Origin: UBA6952 sp045562575
GTDB taxonomy: Bacteria; Chloroflexota; Dehalococcoidia; Lucifugimonadales; UBA6952
DNA: 26,439 nucleotides
Direction: 5' to 3'
NCBI GenBank assembly: GCA_045562575.1
Contig: JBJKVQ010000022.1
Location: forward strand, 1-26,439
The notes under the pieces are model-generated. The model had not been told where the DNA came from. It searched no databases and saw only the letters and a program-made list of their open reading frames with translations. A program made the translations under genes and the position numbers. Each line of letters begins with the position of its first letter. Position 1 is the first letter of the stretch. Shown here piece after piece: positions 8,587 through 14,803 of this stretch.

Positions 8587-9054
8587 CTATTGATAAGATC
8601 CAAATCCTATAAAAATAACTCCTATAACTACTAATGTTGCACCTATCCATATTTTCTTAGTTACCCTATCAGTTGCTTTAAGAAAAATTACTGTGAGACT
8701 GAGAGTTACTAATGGAACTAATGCAAAGATTGGTGATACAACAACAACAGGTGCTATATTAAGTGCCAAAGCACTAAACCCTAGTCCCCCGGAAGCACAA
8801 ACTCCTGCAATTACACAGTAAATATATGCTTCTTTGGGTATTTGTTTTTCTGGCTTTTTTAATGATTTTATATTCAAAACTATAAGTATAATCGTTCCGC
8901 TTAGTAGTGCATATGAAACAGCAACTAAAGGATCAATATTTTGTTTAAATACTTGTTTAAACATAAATTGAGATGCACCATAAGCGCTACCTCCAATAAG
9001 TGCACATAGCATTCCTAAAATTACCATATTTTTTTCTGTAATAAACGATTTCAT
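8587..9054 (-). CDS. EamA/DMT-type half transporter, second of pair
   Basis: A 155-residue membrane protein with about five hydrophobic segments (near residues 10-27, 42-60, 77-92, 100-125 and 135-152). It matches a single EamA repeat of the drug/metabolite transporter superfamily. Most EamA proteins contain two such repeats in one chain, so this is a half-size protein, probably pairing with the product of the gene just upstream. A GTG 18 nt upstream (9072) is in frame and would overlap the previous gene by 14 nt. The ATG at 9054 is preferred because GAAAGAAG lies 7-8 nt before it. The substrate is unknown. Its place between purQ and purL hints at purine or precursor transport, as an inference only. 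Confidence 0.75.
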   Translation of the reverse strand: MKSFITEKNMVILGMLCALIGGSAYGASQFMFKQVFKQNIDPLVAVSYALLSGTIILIVLNIKSLKKPEKQIPKEAYIYCVIAGVCASGGLGFSALALNIAPVVVVSPIFALVPLVTLSLTVIFLKATDRVTKKIWIGATLVVIGVIFIGFGSYQ

Positions 9055-9058
9055 ATTA

Positions 9059-9487
9059 TTATCTTCTTTCACTAACTACTAAGATAATACCTGAAACAAT
9101 CAACAGTGTTCCGATACCTAGGTATATATTTAATTGTTCATTTGTAAAAATTATTGCTAATCCAGAGCTAACTAAGGGAGCACTCGCAAGTAGAGGAGAT
9201 GACCTACTGACTCCTGCTAATCGTACTGAAGTAAAGTTCATATATCTACCTATTGGATAATTTACAATCCCTATGAATATTAATATATAAAACATAATCA
9301 TAGGTATGGAAAAAGATTGAAATCCATATACTAGTATTGCCGCTGATGCTAACACTATAAAGCTTGCAATTAAAGATACGATTGTACCGATTGCAGTAGG
9401 TAGATGTTCTAGCCCTTTTCTTGTAAAAATTGCTGAAGAACCCCAGCCAGTTGCTGCAAGTAGTGCAAATAATATAGCTGTTATCAT
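9059..9487 (-). CDS. EamA/DMT-type half transporter, first of pair
   Basis: A 142-residue membrane protein with about five transmembrane segments. The N-terminus ATGWGSSAIFTRKGL is typical of an EamA domain, and a PL-(x)n-G loop region with TNEQLN precedes the last segment (118-138). Its ATG overlaps the purQ stop as ATGA, implying translational coupling. Together with the next gene it would supply the ten membrane segments of a standard DMT carrier. It could work as a homodimer, but two different adjacent halves favour a heterodimer. Confidence 0.78.
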   Translation of the reverse strand: MITAILFALLAATGWGSSAIFTRKGLEHLPTAIGTIVSLIASFIVLASAAILVYGFQSFSIPMIMFYILIFIGIVNYPIGRYMNFTSVRLAGVSRSSPLLASAPLVSSGLAIIFTNEQLNIYLGIGTLLIVSGIILVVSERR

Positions 9488-10197
9488 TGTTGTTCCTTAA
9501 ATAATTTAGGCTCTATTGACCTAATAATTGATTGAAAGATTTTATTACCATCTGTACTTCCTAGAATAGCTTCACAACTTCTTTCGGGATGAGGCATCAT
9601 TCCAATTACATTATGATTTTCATTAATTATGCCGGCAATATTATCCACTGATCCATTTGGGTTGGATTGGTCATTAATAGTGCCATTTGTATCAGAATAT
9701 TGCAGTACAATTTGATCATTTTTATACAGTTTTTGTAATCCGGCATTATCTATAAAATAATTACCTTCTCCATGTGAAATTGGAATATTAAGAATTGAAC
9801 CTTTATTACATATATTGGTAAAAGGATTATCGTTATTTGTTACTAATAAGTTTGTCCATTGGCATCTAAATTGTAGAGTTGTATTTTTGATTAAAGTACC
9901 TGGCAACAATCCAGACTCACAGAGGATTTGGAATCCATTACAAATACCAATTATGAACTTTCCTTTCATAGCGAATTCTTTAATGGAGTTCATAATTGGA
10001 GATAACTTTGCCATAGCTCCTGGACGTAAATAATCGCCATATGAAAAACCACCAGGTAAAATTAAGCAATCAAATTTATCGATATTAGTATCTTTATGCC
10101 ATACATATTCTGCATCTTGATTAAGAATATCGTGAACAGCAAAATAGCAATCAGTATCGCTCCAAGTACCAGGGAATACAACTATACCAAATTTCAA
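9484..10197 (-). CDS. purQ: Phosphoribosylformylglycinamidine synthase I, PurQ
   Basis: Glutaminase subunit of FGAM synthase. It hydrolyses glutamine and passes ammonia to PurL. A 237-residue class I glutamine amidotransferase. LPGGFSYGDYLRPG (47-60) is the PurQ-type oxyanion region. The nucleophile is C86 in GICNGFQ, and the His/Glu of the triad are H203 and E205 in MPHPERS. The start is TTG at 10197, preceded at 5 nt by AAGGGG. Its stop overlaps the first EamA gene by 4 nt. The gap to yqeY upstream is 51 nt, too small for purS. Confidence 0.95.
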   Translation of the reverse strand: MKFGIVVFPGTWSDTDCYFAVHDILNQDAEYVWHKDTNIDKFDCLILPGGFSYGDYLRPGAMAKLSPIMNSIKEFAMKGKFIIGICNGFQILCESGLLPGTLIKNTTLQFRCQWTNLLVTNNDNPFTNICNKGSILNIPISHGEGNYFIDNAGLQKLYKNDQIVLQYSDTNGTINDQSNPNGSVDNIAGIINENHNVIGMMPHPERSCEAILGSTDGNKIFQSIIRSIEPKLFKEQQ

Positions 10198-10248
10198 AAC
10201 AACCCCTTGATGTATCTAATGTTTTCGAACTAATACTATCATAGGGTG

Positions 10249-10692
10249 TTATATTAAGTCTTTAATGATTTTGCTAACTATAGAACCGTCTGCTTGACCT
10301 TTTAGCTTAGGCATAACTTCTTTCATGATTATACCAAAATTAGATCTATTTTCTTCACTCAAGTTGGAAATTATATCCTTTGCAATAGTAGTAATTTCTT
10401 CTTCGGATAATTGTCTTGGAAGATATTCGAGTAAAACATTCAGTTCTGTTTGTTCTTTTTGTACAAGATCATCTCTGTTTGCTGATTTGAATTGAGTTAT
10501 GCTGTCGTTATATTGTTTTGACATTTTGGATATTACATTGAGAATGCCTTGATCATCTAATGTTGTTTGGGATGCGATTTCTTCATTACGAATAGCAGCT
10601 TTAATCATACGAAGAGCGGTTTTTTTTGGTTCGTTTTTTTGTTTCATTGCATCAGTAAGTTCGGTACTGATCTTTTCAATTAATCCAGGCAT
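10249..10692 (-). CDS. yqeY: GatB/YqeY domain protein
   Basis: A 147-residue protein matching the YqeY family throughout: DAMKQKNEPKKTALRMIKAAIRN early, a central helical part with LPRQLSEEE, and a C-terminal GQADGSIVSKIIK. The domain is the same as the C-terminal tail of GatB, which contacts tRNA in tRNA-dependent amidotransferases. The free-standing protein has no firmly settled role. It follows rpsU by 35 nt, the pairing commonly seen in bacteria, which supports both calls. Confidence 0.9.
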   Translation of the reverse strand: MPGLIEKISTELTDAMKQKNEPKKTALRMIKAAIRNEEIASQTTLDDQGILNVISKMSKQYNDSITQFKSANRDDLVQKEQTELNVLLEYLPRQLSEEEITTIAKDIISNLSEENRSNFGIIMKEVMPKLKGQADGSIVSKIIKDLI

Positions 10693-10727
10693 AATTACTC
10701 TATTTTGTATAATAGTTTATTTGTAGA

Positions 10728-10904
10728 TTAACGAATACTCTTACGGCGTTTAGCAGCGGCTTTTTTCTTACGTTTAATACTTGGAGGTTCAAAATGTTCT
10801 CTTCGTCTCACTTCTGAAAGAATACCGTCTTGTTGAACTTTTTTTGTAAAGCGTCTTAACAAGCTTTCAAAAGTTTCGTTATCGTCTGAAAATACTTTTG
10901 TCAA
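10728..10904 (-). CDS. rpsU: 30S ribosomal protein S21
   Basis: A 58-residue gene with a TTG start at 10902-10904, preceded by AGAGG at 7 nt. The translation has the S21 pattern: DNETFESLLRRFTKKV, then GILSEVRRREHFEPPSIKRK, and a very basic tail ending AKRRKSIR. S21 acts on the 30S platform in mRNA binding at initiation. It is easily missed because of its short length and TTG start. A strong promoter lies just upstream, and yqeY follows. Confidence 0.93.
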   Translation of the reverse strand: MTKVFSDDNETFESLLRRFTKKVQQDGILSEVRRREHFEPPSIKRKKKAAAKRRKSIR

Positions 10905-10949
10905 AATTTAACCTCTTAAATATTAATTTACAATCTACAGTGAGCACGT

Positions 10950-10978
10950 ATCTTAGAATAATGTGAACTATATGTCAA
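10950..10978 (-). promoter_or_regulatory. Promoter of the rpsU-to-HIT gene run
   Basis: The minus strand has a perfect TTGACA (10973-10978), a 17-nt spacer and TAAGAT (10950-10955). A transcript would start about 40 nt before the rpsU TTG. All following genes down to 1787 lie on the same strand with short gaps, so this may drive a long operon. Confidence 0.65.
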
Positions 10979-10997
10979 CAAAAACTAAAGCTAATTT

Positions 10998-12092
10998 TTA
11001 GAATTTTGTAATGACACCGCGACCAATTTCTGTGGTATCAATATCTTTGTATGCTTGGTTTATTTCATCCAAACTGTATTCTCTTGTGATCAACCCATCA
11101 ATATCTATCTGGCCAGTTTTGTAAAGCGTAACCATCGTTGGCATGTCTATATTAGGGACTGCACTACCGTAATAACATCCTTTAACTGTTCTTTCAAATC
11201 TTACAAGAGAAACAGGATCTATAGCTGCAGTCGCTGTTGATGGGGCAATACCCACAATTATGACTTGACCACCTTTTTTAACAGAATGATAAGCATTGAG
11301 AACTGTTTCAGAAGATCCAAACACCTCAAAGGTATAATCAGCACCAAGGCCATCAGTTAATTCTTTTACTTTTGCAACAGGGTCCCCCGAACTAGCATCA
11401 ACAGAATTTGTTGCTCCAAATTTGGATGCAAATTCTAATTTACTTTGATGAATGTCTACCGCAATGATTTTGCTTGCACCAAGTAGTCTTGCTCCTTGTA
11501 TAACATTTAGTCCAACTCCTCCTACTCCAAAAACTGCAACTGTGCTACCAGGTGTGATTTGAGCGTTATACATCGCAGCACCGACACCAGTTGTTACAGA
11601 ACACCCGATTAAAGCAGCTTGTGGCATTGGAAATCCTTTTGGTACAAGGATACAACCAGTTTCAGGAACTACAGCTTCTTGGGCAAAACACCCAACTTTT
11701 CCCATCGGAGTAATATATTGATCACCTATGTGTAGTCTATTAGTGCCGTCGAATAAAGTTCCAGAAGTAGCTCCGTGTAAATCACAAAGGTTTGCTCTTC
11801 CTGTAAGACAATACGAACATCGACCACAATTAGGAACAAAAGAAAGTATTACATCATCGCCTGGTTTTACACTTGTAACACCTTCACCAACATCTAGAAC
11901 AGTCCCGGCACCTTCATGCCCTAATATGGCTGGGGTTTGAATAATAGCATCTCCATGCATGAAATGTAGGTCGCTTCTACATACTCCAGCAGCTCCAATC
12001 TTTACATGAACTTCACCTTTTTTGGGGGGATCTAATTCTACGTCTTCTATGACTAAAGGTTGATTTGTTTCATATAATATGGCAGCTTTCAT
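10998..12092 (-). CDS. Zinc-dependent alcohol dehydrogenase (MDR family)
   Basis: A 364-residue medium-chain dehydrogenase oxidising an alcohol with NAD(P). Catalytic zinc ligands are visible as C38 (GVCRSDLH), H59/E60 (GHEGAG) and C164. Structural zinc ligands are C89, C92, C95 and C103. The Rossmann motif GVGGVG is at 189-194, and D213 at the end of the second strand favours NAD over NADP. Overall it resembles class III or NDMA-dependent alcohol dehydrogenases, but the substrate cannot be fixed. An upstream in-frame ATG (12122) lacks the expected start context. The ATG at 12092 is preferred because it gives the usual MKAAI beginning and has GGAGGAG about 8-10 nt away. No hairpin was seen downstream. 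Confidence 0.92.
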   Translation of the reverse strand: MKAAILYETNQPLVIEDVELDPPKKGEVHVKIGAAGVCRSDLHFMHGDAIIQTPAILGHEGAGTVLDVGEGVTSVKPGDDVILSFVPNCGRCSYCLTGRANLCDLHGATSGTLFDGTNRLHIGDQYITPMGKVGCFAQEAVVPETGCILVPKGFPMPQAALIGCSVTTGVGAAMYNAQITPGSTVAVFGVGGVGLNVIQGARLLGASKIIAVDIHQSKLEFASKFGATNSVDASSGDPVAKVKELTDGLGADYTFEVFGSSETVLNAYHSVKKGGQVIIVGIAPSTATAAIDPVSLVRFERTVKGCYYGSAVPNIDMPTMVTLYKTGQIDIDGLITREYSLDEINQAYKDIDTTEIGRGVITKF

Positions 12093-12131
12093 CAGAGTAC
12101 TCTCCTCCACTTTAAGTATCAATGTATCGAT

Positions 12132-12160
12132 AGTCTATATAGTGTTCTATTTTTTATCAA
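12132..12160 (-). promoter_or_regulatory. Possible promoter of the alcohol dehydrogenase gene
   Basis: Minus-strand TTGATA (12155-12160), 17 nt, then TAGACT (12132-12137). The -35 box matches consensus at five positions and the -10 at four. It overlaps the last codons of the small upstream gene, so the dehydrogenase need not depend on readthrough. Confidence 0.4.
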
Positions 12161-12384
12161 CTATCTGTGTGCTTGTTTGAATCGATACTGTCAATTAATC
12201 TTTGAATTCGAATATGATACGGTACATCTGTTTGAACATGACCTAAATGCCAACAGCGATGAATATTACATTTATAATAACTCAAGGTTTCTTTAGAAAA
12301 GAAAATACGACTATATTCTAAGGCAGCATTTTTTGCCTCATCTTCCGAAAAATATCGTTTTTTCAAATTGCAATTCATACCCAT
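12157..12384 (-). CDS. Small Cys/His-rich protein, probable zinc ribbon-like
   Basis: A 75-residue protein. C5 near the start, then a helical stretch with alternating Ala (EDEAKNAALEYS), then YYKCNIHRCWHLGH with C39, H42, C44, H46 and H49. The pattern resembles small bacterial and phage proteins with one Cys near the start, a helix and a YxCxxC-WHL end, thought to bind zinc. No function is known. The initiator could be the first ATG or the one two codons later, and neither has a good ribosome-binding site. It lies 64 nt upstream of the alcohol dehydrogenase on the same strand. Coding status rests on the Cys/His pattern and the biased composition. Confidence 0.6.
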   Translation of the reverse strand: MGMNCNLKKRYFSEDEAKNAALEYSRIFFSKETLSYYKCNIHRCWHLGHVQTDVPYHIRIQRLIDSIDSNKHTDS

Positions 12385-12494
12385 TAGGGGGAGATCCGAA
12401 CTTTTAGAATAATTAAGCAGATTTTTTTAACAAAATTATTTAACATATCTTTGTTTATCGATCTGATTATTCAATATATGAAAGGAATATGCAA

Positions 12495-13289
12495 ATGGAC
12501 TTAAACCTTTTAGGGAAACGAGCTGTTATTACCGGAGGTAGTAAGGGTATTGGAAGAGAAATAGCATTAACTTTATCTAAGGAAGGGGTTGATGTTTTAA
12601 TTTGTGCTCGAGGTCAAGAGGACCTAGACAACACAGTATCTTATATTCGATCTCAAACCAATGGGAAAGTAATAGGTATAACTGGAGATTTAAAAATAAA
12701 GTCCGAATGCGACAAAATAATGGATTATGCCATTGAGAATTTAGGTGGTGTTGATATTCTAGTGTGCTCAGCAAATCAACCTGGAGGAGGTACTTTTTTT
12801 TCCCTAGAGGAAAAAGATTGGACAGATCATATGGATGTAAAATTTATGAGTAGTTTTCACTGTGCAAGAAAAGCTATACCTGATATGCAATCAAGGCAAT
12901 GGGGAAGAGTTATACTTATTGCAGGTATGGGTTCTCGAGCTTATAGACCTTTTGCTATGGATAATGGGCCTGTATGTGCAGCGTTGGCTAATTTTGGGAA
13001 ACAATTAGCCAATCAAGTTGTGAGTGATGGGATTTGTGTAAATGTTATTTTGCCCGGTATTACTAATACACCTAGACGTATAGAAAGAATGAAAACTACA
13101 GCCAAATTAGAAAATAAATCTGTTGAAGATGTGGAAGCTGTAGAACTTCAAGGTATACCAATGGGCAGATTTATAAGATCAGAAGAAATTGCTGATTTGA
13201 CTGCATTTCTTTCTTCGGATAGAGCATCTTCAATAGTAGGGCAAAATATAGCTATAGATGGAGGAGCTTCAGAAGCGGTCTTTTATTAG
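12495..13289 (+). CDS. SDR-fold oxidoreductase-like protein without YxxxK
   Basis: A 264-residue SDR-fold protein. The Rossmann motif TGGSKGIG (13-20) is intact, and the NNAG region is changed to CSANQPGG (91-98). At the active site the usual ISS is IAG (142-144). The ungapped YxxxK position reads N157-G-P-V-C161, so both Tyr and Lys are missing. PG (187-188) and a C-terminal VGQNIAIDGG segment are normal for the fold. The ATG at 12495 is chosen over one 6 nt upstream because AAAGGA is 8 nt from it but only 2 nt from the other. Some SDR subfamilies are known to have altered active sites, so it may still bind NAD(P) and act atypically. The MutY-like gene follows 17 nt later. Confidence 0.83.
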   Translation: MDLNLLGKRAVITGGSKGIGREIALTLSKEGVDVLICARGQEDLDNTVSYIRSQTNGKVIGITGDLKIKSECDKIMDYAIENLGGVDILVCSANQPGGGTFFSLEEKDWTDHMDVKFMSSFHCARKAIPDMQSRQWGRVILIAGMGSRAYRPFAMDNGPVCAALANFGKQLANQVVSDGICVNVILPGITNTPRRIERMKTTAKLENKSVEDVEAVELQGIPMGRFIRSEEIADLTAFLSSDRASSIVGQNIAIDGGASEAVFY

Positions 13290-13306
13290 TAAATTAAGGT
13301 CTAATT

Positions 13307-14110
13307 GTGGAACTAGAAGAATTTAAAAATATAATAAATTCTTGGTATTTGGTGCATCGTCGTGATTTACCTTGGCGTAAAACCTTTGACCCTTATTCTA
13401 TTCTTGTTTCTGAAATAATGTTGCAACAAACTCAAGTCTCACGAGTATTAAATTTTTACGATAAATTTTTAAATACTTATCCTACTTTTTCAAGTTTAGC
13501 TGGAGCTGATAACAAGACATTATTTGAATTATGGAATGGATTAGGTTATTGGAAAAGAGCTTTAAATTTGAAAAAAATAGCAGAGATTATCCAAGTTAAA
13601 TATGAAGGGGTTTTTCCAAATGACATAGAGACTCTTAAAACATTACCAGGGGTTGGTGAGTATACTTCATCAGCACTTAAATGTTTTATTTACAACTTTC
13701 CTGTAGCATTTGTTGAAACAAACATAAGAAAGGTAATTACACATTTTTTCTTTCCTGAAGTTGACAATATTTCTGATAAAGAGATTTATAGGATCGCAGA
13801 CTTAGTATTGGACAGAGATAATCCTAGAGAATGGAATTATGCCTTAATGGATTATGGCTCCAGTGAATTTAGAATAAAAAATGTAACTAAAAATGCTAAG
13901 AGAGAGTCTTTTGTATTTTCCAACAGGTATTATCGTGGAGAATTGATTAGGTTTATAAATCAAAAAGAGGAAGTCTCTGTCAAGGAAATACATCTTTTAT
14001 TAAATCAAATAGGTGGAAATAAAATTAATACTAATAGAATTAGTATGATTTTGGACTCATTAGTTAAAGATGAATTAATAAAAAATGAAAATAACAGATA
14101 TTTTATTTAA
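13307..14110 (+). CDS. MutY-like HhH-GPD DNA glycosylase lacking the Fe-S cluster
   Basis: A 267-residue base-excision repair glycosylase of the MutY/Nth superfamily. Visible MutY features are LPWRKTFDPY (21-30), the catalytic-Glu segment SEIMLQQTQV (E36) and the helix-hairpin-helix LPGVGEYT (113-120). The residue matching MutY's catalytic Asp is Glu: VETNIRKV, E137. Downstream of ALMDYGS the four cluster cysteines are absent, and C126 is the only Cys in the whole protein. There is no room for the C-terminal MutY Nudix-like domain. The last 60 residues look like a small winged helix. The start is GTG with AAGG 8 nt upstream. Similar short clusterless proteins are annotated as A/G-specific adenine glycosylases in other bacteria, so the activity is plausible but not certain. 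Confidence 0.85.
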   Translation: MELEEFKNIINSWYLVHRRDLPWRKTFDPYSILVSEIMLQQTQVSRVLNFYDKFLNTYPTFSSLAGADNKTLFELWNGLGYWKRALNLKKIAEIIQVKYEGVFPNDIETLKTLPGVGEYTSSALKCFIYNFPVAFVETNIRKVITHFFFPEVDNISDKEIYRIADLVLDRDNPREWNYALMDYGSSEFRIKNVTKNAKRESFVFSNRYYRGELIRFINQKEEVSVKEIHLLLNQIGGNKINTNRISMILDSLVKDELIKNENNRYFI

Positions 14111-14111
14111 T

Positions 14112-14411
14112 TTATTCGTTCTGAATTTCGCATAATCGTCGAAGAGTTTCAAAAGGATAAATACCTGTAGTATGGAGATCTGTCCAAAGGAATTGAACAG
14201 CATACTTACCTATGTACAGATAATCGATAGCCTGGATGTCAGAATTAATTTCGGAAAGATTAATTACTCTAACCCCAGTCATTTCGTTTACACAGTGAGC
14301 ACAACCACATTGAAATCGAAGATTTCTGTACTCATACGAGCACCAAACACCATCGTTCCACAATATGTGAATTCCGTCAGGAAGTAACTTAATTTCTTCT
14401 GGTACGTTCAA
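14112..14411 (-). CDS. DUF971 domain protein (GBBH-like N-terminal domain)
   Basis: A 99-residue protein covering one DUF971 domain: I-x-I-L-W-N-D-G near the start, LRFQCGCAHCVNEMTG (31-46) with C35, C37 and C40, then GKYAVQFLWTDLHTTGIYPFETLR. This domain occurs at the N-terminus of gamma-butyrobetaine hydroxylase and is often found alone near Fe-S assembly genes such as apbC/mrp. Its three clustered cysteines suggest metal binding. The start is TTG, the only in-frame choice after the preceding stops, and no ribosome-binding site was seen. It follows the ferredoxin by 15 nt, so an Fe-S role fits. Its stop is one nucleotide from that of the convergent MutY-like gene. Confidence 0.88.
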   Translation of the reverse strand: MNVPEEIKLLPDGIHILWNDGVWCSYEYRNLRFQCGCAHCVNEMTGVRVINLSEINSDIQAIDYLYIGKYAVQFLWTDLHTTGIYPFETLRRLCEIQNE

Positions 14412-14426
14412 TGATTCGGATAATTA

Positions 14427-14717
14427 TTAGGCTGGTTTAAGATCATTCACTTGTTGACGAGCTGAATCTGCGTCATCAAAATATTCATAGTTTACTTTGA
14501 CCCAAGCTTCCCATTTGGCTGGCACATCTTCTTCAGCAAAAATAGCATTTACGGGACATACAGGTTCGCAAGCCGCACAGTCTATACACTCGTCTGGATT
14601 GATGTACAACTGTCTATCATCTCCTTCATCTACACCATAAATACAATCAACAGGACAAACGTCAATACATGACTGGTCTTTTAGATCAACACAAGGTTCA
14701 GCAATGATATAAGTCAT
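14427..14717 (-). CDS. fdxA: 7Fe/8Fe ferredoxin, FdxA type
   Basis: A 96-residue electron carrier beginning MTYIIAEPCVD, the typical FdxA start. Eight cysteines: C9, C17, C21, C25, then C44, C47, C50, C54, arranged as in ferredoxins with one [3Fe-4S] and one [4Fe-4S] cluster. A C-terminal extension with WEAWVKVNYEYF is also typical. An in-frame ATG 36 nt upstream (14753) is rejected because GGAGG sits 9 nt before the ATG at 14717 and the family begins there. The partner enzyme cannot be told from the context. DUF971 follows at 15 nt. Confidence 0.93.
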   Translation of the reverse strand: MTYIIAEPCVDLKDQSCIDVCPVDCIYGVDEGDDRQLYINPDECIDCAACEPVCPVNAIFAEEDVPAKWEAWVKVNYEYFDDADSARQQVNDLKPA

Positions 14718-14762
14718 TCTAGGTTTCCTCCCACGGTTAGTGAAATAACTCAATATATTTTT

Positions 14763-14777
14763 AGGTATTGTATACCT
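14763..14777. promoter_or_regulatory. Short perfect inverted repeat between gltX and fdxA
   Basis: AGGTAT, three bases, ATACCT. It lies in the 86-nt gap upstream of the ferredoxin gene. There is no T-tract downstream on the minus strand, so it is a poor terminator. A small operator is possible. Confidence 0.25.
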
Positions 14778-14803
14778 TCGGAGATATTATATTGTATGCT
14801 CGA

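Noticed and set aside
12385..12494. 110-nt gap between the small Cys/His gene and the second SDR gene, checked for a riboswitch or RNA
   Set aside because: AT-rich with no stable stem. Only weak promoter-like hexamers were seen, none well spaced.
14763..14777. Inverted repeat between gltX and fdxA as an intrinsic terminator
   Set aside because: Only a six-base-pair stem with a 3-nt loop and no following T-tract on the minus strand. Kept only as a weak possible operator.
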